Shown here piece after piece: positions 17,118-26,415 of a stretch of 64,000 nt of DNA. Numbering within the stretch: the first letter of the stretch is position 1; every line of letters begins with the position of its first letter. A program made the translations under genes and the position numbers. Source of the stretch: Candidatus Sulfurimonas baltica (GTDB lineage Bacteria > Campylobacterota > Campylobacteria > Campylobacterales > Sulfurimonadaceae). The notes beneath the pieces are model-generated. The model saw only the letters and a list, made by a program, of their open reading frames with translations, did not search any database and was not told where the DNA came from. The stretch is from assembly GCF_015265455.1 (NCBI RefSeq), contig NZ_CP054492.1:124001-188000 (forward strand). The letters run 5' to 3'.

Positions 17118-18923
17118 TTAGAGTAACCACTTTTTAATCCAAACACTAAGGACATAAAGTCCCCAAATATGCTGTTTGAATTCCCCTCGGTCGGCACCTT
17201 TTATGTACTCGTCAAGTTTCTCTTTTTTAAACAGCCCACTTTGCTTATTTACCTCTTGAATCAGCTCTATTTTTCTGCTGTTTATCAAGTACTCCATATA
17301 CGGATTTGAGAATCCTTTTTTCTTTCTGGATAGTATTTTTTCATTTAAATGCGGCTTTACAATTTTCTTAAGAAGTGCTTTTGTGACACCATCTTCATAT
17401 CGAAGCTTTGGGTCTATATTAAAAACAGCAGAAGCCAGCTTGTGGTCTAAAAAAGGTGTGCGGGACTCAATGGAGTGAGCCATACTGACACGGTCAAGCT
17501 TAGTTAAAAAATGCTCTGCCTGAAAAAGATTTAAATCTATATAGCTGTACCAGATGCTCTCATCTACATGTAAAGAATTTTCAAACCTCTCTCTATAGCT
17601 TTTGAGATATTTTAACGATTGGTTATCTTTGATATTTCTCTTCATCAGCTCATTTTTTTGTAGGTCTGTAAAGTTCTCTCCGGATGTTCTAAAGAGCAAA
17701 GTTTCATCAAAAATCCGCTTGTAATACTCCCACTCCCTATTCATAGAGAAGTTTGAGCGGAAGTATTTTTTCAGCCAGTTTTTGTTGTTTAGTTTAGATA
17801 AGCTCTCTATATCTAAATACTCGAAATATTGCCTGTACCCTAAAAATAACTCATCACTCCCCTCACCGCTTAAAACAACTTTGTACCCATCTTTTTTTAT
17901 TTGCTCAAACAGCAGATAGAGTGGAACTGATGCCGGGTCGTTGAGCGGTTCATCCAAGGTGTCCAAAACTTTGTCACTTGCCTCTATAAAAGCATCTTGA
18001 GATATCTCTACCTCTTGATTTTTAAGCCCTAAAAACTCCGCAGACTCCTTAGCATTAGCTCTTTCGTCATACTTGCCAAACTCTTTGTATCCTAGAGTGT
18101 AAGTTTGCATGTTGACACCATTTTTAATAGCATAGGCATTTAAGGTCGCACTGTCTATCCCACCCGAGAGCAGTGAAGCCATAGGAACATCAGAATCCAG
18201 TCTTATCTCAATAGACTCCTTTAGTAGGTTCTCCAGCATGTTAACAGCTTCATCTTTGTTAGCTATAACGTTTGGTTTGTTATCCAGCAGGTCAAAATAT
18301 CTTTTCACCTCTACATGTGAATTGTTAAAAGTAAGATACTCCCCAGCGGAGAGTTTTTTAATCCCTTTGAAAAAAGTAAAGGGTGGAGTTGGTGCTAAAA
18401 ATGACAAGTAGCTCATAAGGGCATCCTCATCCATCTCGACCTTACTTAAAAATGGCGTAAGTGCTTTTATTTCGGAGGCAAATATAAAGCTTTTACCCTC
18501 AAGATAAAAGAGAGGTTTTTTGCCAAGTCTGTCACGAAAAAGATAGAGAGTCTCATCATCTAAAAGAGCTATAGCAAACATGCCTCTTAGGTGTTGTACA
18601 AACTCTACTCCCCACTTAAGATAGGCGGCTATTATAACCTCGCTATCACTTTGTGTTTTAAATTCAAACTCACATGTTAGCTCTTGTTTTAACTCTTTGA
18701 AGTTATAAATCTCCCCATTAAAAGAGAGTAAAATATTCTTTACATGTAGAGGTTGATGTGAGCGGGAGTGGGTGTCGAGTATACTTAGGCGTTGATGAGC
18801 AAAAAAAAGGTTTGTTCTTTGTGTGATTCCACAATAATCAGGTCCTCTATGAGCTAAACAAGAGAGTGCTTTTTTAGCTTTTTCTTCCTCATACTCTCCT
18901 ATGATTCCAAAAATTCCACACAT
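17118..18923 (-). CDS. asnB: Asparagine synthase (glutamine-hydrolysing)
   Basis: 601 residues. N-terminal glutamine amidotransferase with Cys2 (MCGIFGIIG) and AHRGPDYCG, then the synthetase domain with the PP-loop LLSGGIDSATLNAYA near residue 255 and GEGSDELFLGYRQY. Size and order match the AsnB/YnbB group, where some members modify cell-surface sugars or peptides instead of making free asparagine. Its start codon shares a base with the stop of the upstream methyltransferase, so the two are coupled; that pairing could hint at a surface-modification role. Confidence 0.9.
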   Translation of the reverse strand: MCGIFGIIGEYEEEKAKKALSCLAHRGPDYCGITQRTNLFFAHQRLSILDTHSRSHQPLHVKNILLSFNGEIYNFKELKQELTCEFEFKTQSDSEVIIAAYLKWGVEFVQHLRGMFAIALLDDETLYLFRDRLGKKPLFYLEGKSFIFASEIKALTPFLSKVEMDEDALMSYLSFLAPTPPFTFFKGIKKLSAGEYLTFNNSHVEVKRYFDLLDNKPNVIANKDEAVNMLENLLKESIEIRLDSDVPMASLLSGGIDSATLNAYAIKNGVNMQTYTLGYKEFGKYDERANAKESAEFLGLKNQEVEISQDAFIEASDKVLDTLDEPLNDPASVPLYLLFEQIKKDGYKVVLSGEGSDELFLGYRQYFEYLDIESLSKLNNKNWLKKYFRSNFSMNREWEYYKRIFDETLLFRTSGENFTDLQKNELMKRNIKDNQSLKYLKSYRERFENSLHVDESIWYSYIDLNLFQAEHFLTKLDRVSMAHSIESRTPFLDHKLASAVFNIDPKLRYEDGVTKALLKKIVKPHLNEKILSRKKKGFSNPYMEYLINSRKIELIQEVNKQSGLFKKEKLDEYIKGADRGEFKQHIWGLYVLSVWIKKWLL

Positions 18924-19558
18924 TAATCACGTGCCTTTAGAAATGTTACAGTTATGTCGTTTTCAAAATAATCATCTCTAAATATTACTTTGTCGACATT
19001 TAATGCCTTTGCAATATCTTCAATCTGCTGTGTTGTAACATAATTGTATGTTTCACTCTTTTTATCTCCGTGAAGCACATTAAAAATAAATCCATATCTA
19101 CATGCAGAGAAACAGTTTTGAATAAAAAGATGTACTTCAAATAGCTTAAGTGTATTCATCGCACCACTGCATATGTAATAATCTGCTACAGGGAGGGAGT
19201 CTTTGCAAATATCAGCCAGTATGATTTCACAACCGGTGCGCTCTGAGGATATTTCGTACATGTCAATGAGTGAATCTATCCCAATATACTCTTTTAGTTC
19301 TTTGGATTTTTTTTGAGTATAGAGGTAAAAATCACCAAATCCGCATCCAGCATCAGCAATAGAGTAGGATGATAAATCATCAGGGAGCATATCTAGAAGA
19401 ACATCAAACCTAAGCTTCTGAGTCTCTTTTGATATCCAGTTTACACCTTTGGCTGTTATACCGTATTTTTGTATTGCAGAAATATAAAAATTTTTATTAA
19501 ATGAGTTCAACTGTGATACGTCTTTATCTGTAAGATTATAATTGAAGCTTCTTAACAA
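18923..19558 (-). CDS. Class I SAM-dependent methyltransferase
   Basis: 211 residues from a TTG at 19558; the start lies inside the left end of repeat copy 2, so it is uncertain and later starts may be used. SAM motif I is YSIADAGCGFGDFYLYT; acidic strand 2 end YIGIDSLIDMYEIS; ILADI follows. A later motif YYICSGAMNTLKLFEVHLFIQNCF is typical of small-molecule methyltransferases. Substrate unknown. Coupled to asnB by a one-base overlap. Confidence 0.82.
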   Translation of the reverse strand: MLRSFNYNLTDKDVSQLNSFNKNFYISAIQKYGITAKGVNWISKETQKLRFDVLLDMLPDDLSSYSIADAGCGFGDFYLYTQKKSKELKEYIGIDSLIDMYEISSERTGCEIILADICKDSLPVADYYICSGAMNTLKLFEVHLFIQNCFSACRYGFIFNVLHGDKKSETYNYVTTQQIEDIAKALNVDKVIFRDDYFENDITVTFLKARD

Positions 19559-19646
19559 TTATCGAATTAGATCCTGAATCAAGTTCAGGATGACGGCAGT
19601 TCGTCATTCCAAGCTTGACTTGGAATCTAGTTTATAATTTAATCAG
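19550..19646. repeat. Twin-hairpin interspersed repeat, copy 2 (diverged)
   Basis: The first hairpin is ATCCTGAA / TTCAGGAT at 19571-19591. The centre is GACG GCAGTT CGTC. The second hairpin ATTCCAAG/CTTGGAAT is identical to the other copies. The first stem differs in sequence from copy 1 but stays perfectly paired, i.e. compensatory change. Outer boundaries are blurred (ATCAGCAGAG on the right). Confidence 0.75.
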
Positions 19647-19701
19647 CAGAGTTCAATTAATAGATTATATTATAATTTTTTCTAATTAGCACTAACTAGG
19701 G

Positions 19702-19707
19702 TATAAT
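19702..19707 (+). promoter_or_regulatory. -10 box of the mgtE unit
   Basis: TATAAT preceded by GGG, 24 bases before the ATG of mgtE, leaving a leader of only about 15 nt. No Mg riboswitch fits in this space. Confidence 0.45.
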
Positions 19708-19730
19708 TCCACAAAGAAGATAAAGAGATA

Positions 19731-21059
19731 ATGAATAAATTACAAGAGTACCTAAACTCACATGAACCTAGTGAGGTTCACCCGTCGGATATAGCAAAAA
19801 TACTTAAGCAGCTTGATGACAGTAAGTTTGCCGATGCCTTAAAACTTGTACCTAGAGATTTGATTGGTGATGTTGCCCTCGCTCTCCCTGACAGGTACTT
19901 TGACGACGTAGTAGGTAACCTGAGTGTAGATGAGTTAAGGCATGCGGTAACAGAGCTTGAATCTGACGATCAAGTTGACTTTATGCATGAACTCGTAGAG
20001 GTTGATGTCAATATTGCCTCAGAAGTCTTCGAAACACTTGATGATGAAGATAAAAAAGAGATTACAAGGCTTCAAACTTATGATGATGAAGAAGCTGGTG
20101 CTTACATGCAACTTGAAGTCTTTACGGCAGATAAAGATGAAGTTGTACATGATGTAATTAAGAGGTTTGGTGAACTTAGAAAAGCCAAAACTATTGAGAA
20201 TATTCAAAATCTTTTTATTGTCTCAAGTGATAAAAAACTTCGTTTTACAGTTGGGCTAGATGACCTTCTCGTATTTGATTTTGATAAAACATTACTAGAA
20301 AATATTGAGCAGAGTGAAGATAGTTTTGAACCCAAAAAAGCACAAGACAGAGAGAGTATTAAAGATGTAGTGCACTATTTTGAAGAGTATGACCTCTCTG
20401 TAATGCCGGTTGTTAATGCATATGGCATATTGCTGGGTCGTATTACTTCGGATGATATATATGATATTATCAACGAACAAGCAACAGAGCAGATGTATAA
20501 TCTTGCAGGTTTGGATGATGAAGCAGAAGAGGATGACGAGATATATAAGGCTGGCAAGAAAAGGGCATCTTGGCTTAGCTTAAACCTTTTTACCGCAATA
20601 TTTGCCTCTTTAGTCATCGGTCTTTTTGCCGATACATTGGAGAGTATGGTGGCACTTGCAGTACTTATGCCCATTGTCGCTTCAATGGGGGGTAATGCAG
20701 GGACTCAAAGCTTGACCGTTGTTGTTAGACAGCTTGCACTTGGGGATATCTCTCAGGGGGATGCTCTGCGTATTATAAAAAAAGAGGTTGCAATTTCGTT
20801 GATGAATGGTATCTTCTTTGCTATAATTATGGGAATTGTAGCCGCTATCTGGTTTGATATGAAAATGCTTGGTGTGGTTATCGCACTTAGTATGGTAATA
20901 AACCTTTTGATGGCAGGTTTTTTTGGTGCGGCGATACCACTCTTTTTAAAGAAGATGGATATTGACCCAGCAATTGGAAGTGCTGTGATTTTAACAACAG
21001 TAACTGACGTTGTCGGCTTTTTTAGCTTTTTGGCACTAGCCACTATTATATTATTTTAA
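19731..21059 (+). CDS. mgtE: Magnesium transporter MgtE
   Basis: 442 residues. N-terminal superhelical domain (1-125), paired CBS domains (130-260: DVVHYFEEYDLSVMPVVNAYGILLGRIT), and five C-terminal membrane helices with the pore signature MPIVASMGGNAGTQSL. Acidic patches DDEAEEDDE between CBS and membrane parts bind Mg and gate the channel in known members. Followed 17 nt later by a CNNM-type transporter gene, giving a divalent-cation unit. Confidence 0.95.
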   Translation: MNKLQEYLNSHEPSEVHPSDIAKILKQLDDSKFADALKLVPRDLIGDVALALPDRYFDDVVGNLSVDELRHAVTELESDDQVDFMHELVEVDVNIASEVFETLDDEDKKEITRLQTYDDEEAGAYMQLEVFTADKDEVVHDVIKRFGELRKAKTIENIQNLFIVSSDKKLRFTVGLDDLLVFDFDKTLLENIEQSEDSFEPKKAQDRESIKDVVHYFEEYDLSVMPVVNAYGILLGRITSDDIYDIINEQATEQMYNLAGLDDEAEEDDEIYKAGKKRASWLSLNLFTAIFASLVIGLFADTLESMVALAVLMPIVASMGGNAGTQSLTVVVRQLALGDISQGDALRIIKKEVAISLMNGIFFAIIMGIVAAIWFDMKMLGVVIALSMVINLLMAGFFGAAIPLFLKKMDIDPAIGSAVILTTVTDVVGFFSFLALATIILF

Positions 21060-21076
21060 AGGATATTTAAAAATAA

Positions 21077-22147
21077 ATGGATTTATTAATTCTATTTTTC
21101 GTTTTGTCTGTCGGTGTTTCGTTTTTGTGTTCAATTTTAGAAGCTGTGCTTTTATCTGTAAGCATGTCATATGTCTCGGTGTTAGAAAAAGAGAGACCAT
21201 CGGTCGGAAAACTCTTAAGACACCATAAAAAAAATATAAATAAATCTATAGCCGCTATTTTAATCTTAAATACTATTGCACATACCTTGGGAGCTGCCGC
21301 TGTTGGAGCACAAGCTGCTGTTTTGTTTGGGAATGATGCTGTTGTGATTATCTCAATTATTATGACCTTTGCTATTCTTTTTCTTTCAGAAATTATTCCT
21401 AAAACAATCGGTGCAGTATATTGGAAGCAATTAGCTCCTGCAGCAGCTCAATTCATTAGATTTTTTATTTGGATTACATATCCTATTATTTTAACAACTC
21501 TTTTTGTAACTAACAGAATATCAAAAGGGAACGAGTTTGCAAATAGTTTAACCAAAGAGGAACTGCTCCACAGTATGCTTCTTAGTGAAGATGACGGTGT
21601 TATTGATGAAAAAGAATCAGACTTTATAGAGAACATATTAAACTTTAACAAGATAAAGGTAAAAGAGGTTTTAACGCCTAGAAGTGTTGTCTTTGCACTT
21701 GAAGAAAAAATGAGCATTAAAGAGATTATTGATACACAAAGTGATATTTTTAAATTTTCTCGAATACCGGTTTACAGCGGCTCTTTAGAGAATGTAACAG
21801 GTATAGTTTTGACAAAAAAAATATTCAGACAAGCCTTAGAAGACGATAGTGTAACTGTAGGTTCTATTCAAAAAGACATCTTCGTTATTAATGAGAATAT
21901 TCCGGTGAGCAAAGCGCTTGACCTGTTCATATCTAAAAAAGACCATATGTTTTTGGTTGTAGACAGTTACCATCAAACAGATGGAATAATAACGCTTGAA
22001 GATTGTATAGAGACTATTTTAGGTGTTGAAATTGTAGATGAGAGTGACTCTATAGATGACATGCGTGAGCTTGCCAAGCTTCAAATGAAACTAAAAAGAA
22101 AAGATAGTGAAAGTAGAAACTGCGAAGTGAAAGAGACTTTACTCTAA
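21077..22147 (+). CDS. CNNM/CorC-family (DUF21-CBS) membrane protein
   Basis: 356 residues. DUF21 membrane domain (1-150; four hydrophobic segments, [18 protein letters not shown] signature), then CBS pair (200-320: [61 protein letters not shown]). The CorC_HlyC C-terminal domain is missing; the protein ends in a charged tail. Family members are Mg exporters or efflux regulators. Cotranscribed with mgtE, supporting Mg homeostasis. The 3' end overlaps the convergent chemoreceptor gene by 9 nt. Confidence 0.88.
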   Translation: MDLLILFFVLSVGVSFLCSILEAVLLSVSMSYVSVLEKERPSVGKLLRHHKKNINKSIAAILILNTIAHTLGAAAVGAQAAVLFGNDAVVIISIIMTFAILFLSEIIPKTIGAVYWKQLAPAAAQFIRFFIWITYPIILTTLFVTNRISKGNEFANSLTKEELLHSMLLSEDDGVIDEKESDFIENILNFNKIKVKEVLTPRSVVFALEEKMSIKEIIDTQSDIFKFSRIPVYSGSLENVTGIVLTKKIFRQALEDDSVTVGSIQKDIFVINENIPVSKALDLFISKKDHMFLVVDSYHQTDGIITLEDCIETILGVEIVDESDSIDDMRELAKLQMKLKRKDSESRNCEVKETLL

Positions 22148-23593
22148 AACTTCGCTCATATTGATGTTAGCTCCAACTTCTTCTGAGAGTTTATCTAACA
22201 GAGAGAATAGTGAATTTGAATGTCCTTCTGCATCTTTAAATCTTTTTGAGACATCCTCTTTACTGTCAACTTTGGTCATACAACCAGAAGTTAACACACA
22301 CTCTAGATTTTCATTAATAAGCCTGTGAAACTCTAGATGATGAGATTCCATCTGCTTAAACGTAGTGTTGTTTGCAAATAGTTTTTGCCCAATAGTGTAG
22401 TACCATAAACCAAATCCGCAATGTTTATGATCTTTTTTAAGTTCTTGTGTAACTGTTCCGTTTACAACCGCAGAATAAGCATTCGATTTAAATAGAATAT
22501 GGTGAATTTTATAGTTTGACAAAAAGAGTGCAAAACTGCTCTGGTTTGCTAGTTGTGATGTTTTTGACAAATCATTTGTAAAACTGCTCATAGTATTTGA
22601 AAAATTATTCATAGTATCACTTGTGTCGTTTGAAATAGTGTTCATAGCACTAGCATTTTCAGATATTCCGCTTGATTGCTGTTGTAGATTTTGGATAGTA
22701 ATACTTATTTCACTAGTTGCTTTTTGAGTGCGTTCTGCCAGCTTTCTGACTTCATCAGCAACAACAGCAAAACCACGACCATGCTCGCCTGCACGTGCTG
22801 CTTCTATTGCTGCATTTAGAGCAAGCAGGTTGGTTTGGTCCGCAATATCTTTTATGAGATTTACTACCATAGTTATATTATTGACGTTTGAATCCATTTC
22901 CGTTATTGCATCTGCTGTATTTGTAACAAGCTCACTAAGATGAGAAATTTGAGTCGTAGTTGTCTCAACAGCAGATAAAGTTTCTTGAGCAGAAGTTGAT
23001 GCTTTAGAAGTGCTAGCTGTTACTTCACTAAATGATTTTTCAGTTTTATTTATACCATTTGTGATTACATCTAGGTTGCCCTTCATCCCTCCGTTAAAAG
23101 TAGAAAAAGAAGTTGATAACATACCTGTTAGTTTGTATTTCTCATTTGCTTTCATTGAAGTAACAGCTTTTTGGATGGTGTTGGCTGTTTCTTGGAATTC
23201 CCCTCGTAGTCCAGAAGGAAACATGCTTCTGTGCATTTGACCTTTGCTTACCGCTTCTATAGTATTTCTAGTTTCTCTTAAAATTACTTCCATTTGATCA
23301 AGTGAATTATTTATATTCCATGCTATGTTTTCTAGTGGAGTTTCATTTGCATGTAAGACGATACGGGTAGCCAACTTGCCCTCTTTAACACTTTTTAAAA
23401 CATTGTCTATATTAATCATCAACTCTGTATCTTTAGAAGTAGATGATGTTTTACTTTGGATAAAAAGAGAACCAACAGCTAAAACTAATAAAATAGAAGC
23501 AACTATAATTTGAGAATTTATAGCTAAAAAAATACTCCCAACTATAACTAGAATTAAGAGAACTAGTATGTTTTGATTTTTAATATTTGTCAT
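22139..23593 (-). CDS. Chemoreceptor with CZB zinc domain, CetA-like
   Basis: 484 residues. An N-terminal hydrophobic hairpin (8-45) without a periplasmic sensor, a HAMP-like region (60-145), the methyl-accepting signalling tip ([20 protein letters not shown]...), and a C-terminal CZB domain (about 365-440: [33 protein letters not shown]) with the His/Cys zinc ligands. The PAS protein upstream ends 1 nt before it. In Campylobacter a sensorless receptor CetA works with the separate PAS protein CetB in energy taxis; the arrangement here is alike, with an added CZB domain that in other receptors senses zinc or hypochlorite. Confidence 0.88.
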   Translation of the reverse strand: MTNIKNQNILVLLILVIVGSIFLAINSQIIVASILLVLAVGSLFIQSKTSSTSKDTELMINIDNVLKSVKEGKLATRIVLHANETPLENIAWNINNSLDQMEVILRETRNTIEAVSKGQMHRSMFPSGLRGEFQETANTIQKAVTSMKANEKYKLTGMLSTSFSTFNGGMKGNLDVITNGINKTEKSFSEVTASTSKASTSAQETLSAVETTTTQISHLSELVTNTADAITEMDSNVNNITMVVNLIKDIADQTNLLALNAAIEAARAGEHGRGFAVVADEVRKLAERTQKATSEISITIQNLQQQSSGISENASAMNTISNDTSDTMNNFSNTMSSFTNDLSKTSQLANQSSFALFLSNYKIHHILFKSNAYSAVVNGTVTQELKKDHKHCGFGLWYYTIGQKLFANNTTFKQMESHHLEFHRLINENLECVLTSGCMTKVDSKEDVSKRFKDAEGHSNSLFSLLDKLSEEVGANINMSEVLE

Positions 23594-23594
23594 T

Positions 23595-24149
23595 TTAGTT
23601 TCCTGTTCTTATGTCTTTTTGAAGGTTTATAACAAACTCATCATAGCTTGTTTTTTTCTCAGCTAAGAAATTAGCTAAAATTTTTCCTGATGCGTCAGAG
23701 CCACCTTTATTTTCAGCATCCAAAAGAAGTTTGTATATAGGGGCTATTGCATCAATAGCACTTCGAGGAGGTTTTCTTCTTACAGACGTATAGCTGATAA
23801 TGTTTCCTCTTGAATCTAAATCAGCTGTTATGTAAGTAAAAACCCAGTAGTACCCACCATCTGCACATAAGTTTTTAACAAATCCAAAAAACTCTTGTTT
23901 GCTCTGTATTAAATCCCAAGCAACCTTAAAAGCAATGCGTGGCATATCAGGATGTCTAATGAGGTTGTGGTTTGCTCCAATTAAACTTGAAGCTGGATAT
24001 CCGGCCATTTTTGTAAATATTTCATTGCAGTAAGTGATTTTACCTTTAGTATCTGTTTTAGACACAATAAAGTCATTATCACCAAGTTTTTTTTCGCTGT
24101 CTCTTATATTTTTAGGAGAATCAAGCTTGGACAATGTTTTGGTGGACAT
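23595..24149 (-). CDS. Aer/CetB-like PAS protein for energy taxis
   Basis: 184 residues, soluble. An Aer-type PAS domain (25-135): [69 protein letters not shown]. Such domains usually bind FAD and report redox state. A short C-terminal helix follows. Gene order PAS then receptor with a 1-nt gap matches a two-protein aerotaxis/energy-taxis sensor acting at the inner face of the membrane. Confidence 0.88.
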   Translation of the reverse strand: MSTKTLSKLDSPKNIRDSEKKLGDNDFIVSKTDTKGKITYCNEIFTKMAGYPASSLIGANHNLIRHPDMPRIAFKVAWDLIQSKQEFFGFVKNLCADGGYYWVFTYITADLDSRGNIISYTSVRRKPPRSAIDAIAPIYKLLLDAENKGGSDASGKILANFLAEKKTSYDEFVINLQKDIRTGN

Positions 24150-24223
24150 AAAAAATCCTCATTATAGATAATTGTTAAAGAATCATATCTAATTAAAAAT
24201 TAAAAATTATATTAATAAATATG

Positions 24224-25408
24224 TTACATTCCCGGAATTCTTGGTATTTTGCCAAGTTTAGAGTATCTGCAGTAGCTGCCCCATGCTTTTTTAAGCCAAT
24301 GACCAATCACAGGCAGCGGAATCATAAAAGCTCTTTTTTCATCTCTGTAGATAAATGAAGCACCATCTCCACTGTCCATAATACAAAGGATGTTTAGATG
24401 TTCATGGTAACCTTTGAAGTTTGTGTTATTGTTGTCTTTTTCTTGAATATTATGGGCAACATTTTTAGCCATAACTTCAGCAATATGACCTTGTTTTGCT
24501 CTCCACTCATAGCCTTCAAGTGCGACTGAATCTCCTATTGCATATATGTTAGTAGGCATTGCAGGGTCTTTAAAAATCACATTGGAGTAATCATCTGTTT
24601 TTATAAATCCAGCTTCATTAAGGGGAAGGTCAGACAATTTTGCAACTTCATGTCCGTCACCCGCCGGAATAAACATGGTAAAATCTGATTCTAGTTTAGA
24701 GTCATCTTCAAAAATAATACCGTCTTTTTCAAACATTTTTATTTTTTTTCCAAAGTGTTGGTTAATATCTAACATGTTAAAAAACTTATTCATCATCTTC
24801 AGTGCTTTGGGACCCATTCTTTTTCCAGGCTCAGGCATTGGTGCAAAAAATGTTAACTCGAATTTGTCTCTAATCCCTTTTTTCTTTAAAAGATTGTGCA
24901 CATTAAAAAGTAGCTCAAAGCCGGGACCACCACGAACAGCAGAGGTATCATTAGGGTTGCCTCCGAAACCAAAGCAGATTTTACCACTCCCTTTTTTTAT
25001 AATTTCATCAATCTTATCGCGTATCATAAGCGACTGCTCCGGTGCACCACATATAGAGAGTGTGTTTTCAATCCCTTTATGTTTCATTTTAGATGCGCCA
25101 ATACCAATAACAAGATGGTCATACTCATTTAAAACAGTTCCACTTTTGAGTGTTACAGCGCTGTTTTTTGCGTCTATTTTAGAAACAGAGTCAATGATAA
25201 GCTCAAATCCATGAGCATTTTTCAGCTCATTCATATCTACACAAACGTCACTAAATTCAGACTCTCTAGTTGGAATCCAGATTGATGTAGGATATATGTA
25301 GAAGTAGTCCCTATCGCTAACTAAAGTAACTTTGTAGTTTGCTTTTCGTAAATATATTGCAGCCTCTAAACCAGCAAAACCGCCACCGAGAATAAGTGCA
25401 TTTTTCAT
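24224..25408 (-). CDS. SQR-like FAD-dependent oxidoreductase
   Basis: 394 residues. FAD-binding GGGFAGLEAAIYL at 8-20, second dinucleotide-like region, and FAD contact YAIGDSVALEGYEWRAKQGHIAEVMA at 289-314. The C-terminal part WLKKAWGSYCRYSKLGKIPRIPGM suits membrane attachment as in sulfide:quinone reductases. Cysteines are Cys56, Cys120, Cys145, Cys342, Cys380. Cys120 and Cys342 could be the sulfide-oxidising pair, but the usual middle cysteine before the G-P-x-x-E segment is replaced (SAVRGGPGFE). So it may be a divergent SQR or another quinone reductase. Confidence 0.75.
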   Translation of the reverse strand: MKNALILGGGFAGLEAAIYLRKANYKVTLVSDRDYFYIYPTSIWIPTRESEFSDVCVDMNELKNAHGFELIIDSVSKIDAKNSAVTLKSGTVLNEYDHLVIGIGASKMKHKGIENTLSICGAPEQSLMIRDKIDEIIKKGSGKICFGFGGNPNDTSAVRGGPGFELLFNVHNLLKKKGIRDKFELTFFAPMPEPGKRMGPKALKMMNKFFNMLDINQHFGKKIKMFEKDGIIFEDDSKLESDFTMFIPAGDGHEVAKLSDLPLNEAGFIKTDDYSNVIFKDPAMPTNIYAIGDSVALEGYEWRAKQGHIAEVMAKNVAHNIQEKDNNNTNFKGYHEHLNILCIMDSGDGASFIYRDEKRAFMIPLPVIGHWLKKAWGSYCRYSKLGKIPRIPGM

Positions 25409-25464
25409 AATTTAACCTTATAAATATAATAAGAAATATTACACTGTAAGATGTTAAAAACTAA

Positions 25465-26331
25465 TTAATTACTTTTTTTATTTATAAAATACACAGCAAA
25501 CAAACTAAGTGTCCCACCTATAATTATATGTGTCTGAATATCTTCATCGAGCACAATCCAAGCAATTAAAAGGGCGAAAAGAGGAACAAGGAACATAAAT
25601 GAGCTTGTTTTTTCACTACCAAGCTTACCGGATGCTGTAAAAAATATAGTTGTAGCAACACTCTGTCCAAGCACCGCCAGATATATAAGAGCTATCCAAA
25701 ACCTACTTCCTTGATTGAAAACAGACATTAAATCGCTATTAAAGGCATACAAAAATGTAACTACTGTAGCAACAACTGATATAAAAAAACTATAGTGCAC
25801 AGGGTGAATATGTCTTTGTGAGTGTTGTGAGAGAACTGTTACTCCAGCCCAAATAATTGCACAAAGTAAAAAGTAGATATTAGAGCCATTTAAAAATTGT
25901 TCCAAACTGCTTAATTCTAGCATTACTACACCGCCGATCAAGCCCAAAAAAAGCCCAAAATATTGTCTGTCACCAAGTTTGTTTTTAAATACGATGAAAA
26001 CTAAAAGAGAGGTCATAATGGGGCTAAGTGTAGTGATTATTACACTTCCTGCTCCTGCTAAGCCATATTTAATCCCAAAAAATGAAGAGACCATAAAAGC
26101 AATATTCAGAGTTGAGCTAGCAAGCACATATTTCAAGCTGGATTTGTTTAAGATTATTGGTTTTTTAATGAAATAAAGTATTGGAATAAACGAGAGACTC
26201 ATAAGAAAAAATCTCCAAAATATAATTATATCTACTGGTAAATCATAAGTTAAAATTTTCAGAGCACTCCATCCGCCACCCCATAGAAGCATAGATAACA
26301 CCAACAAGTGGGTAAAATTTATACCTGGCAT
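25465..26331 (-). CDS. EamA/DMT-family transporter
   Basis: 288 residues with about ten membrane helices in two EamA repeats (first LLWGGGWSALKILTY to GGVVMLELS, second LLCAIIWAGVTVLSQH to FINKKSN). Drug/metabolite exporters of this fold move amino acids, nucleosides or other small molecules; the substrate cannot be read. The gene stands alone between divergent promoters. Confidence 0.88.
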   Translation of the reverse strand: MPGINFTHLLVLSMLLWGGGWSALKILTYDLPVDIIIFWRFFLMSLSFIPILYFIKKPIILNKSSLKYVLASSTLNIAFMVSSFFGIKYGLAGAGSVIITTLSPIMTSLLVFIVFKNKLGDRQYFGLFLGLIGGVVMLELSSLEQFLNGSNIYFLLCAIIWAGVTVLSQHSQRHIHPVHYSFFISVVATVVTFLYAFNSDLMSVFNQGSRFWIALIYLAVLGQSVATTIFFTASGKLGSEKTSSFMFLVPLFALLIAWIVLDEDIQTHIIIGGTLSLFAVYFINKKSN

Positions 26332-26415
26332 ACAAACCTTTTGATTATGATTTAATGTTATTTCTTAAGTTAAAACCTGATATTATCATACTTAATTAAA
26401 TTAAGGGTATAAGTT

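Noticed and set aside
19708-19730. Magnesium riboswitch (M-box) before mgtE
   Set aside because: Only about 15-25 nt separate the promoter and the start codon, far too short.
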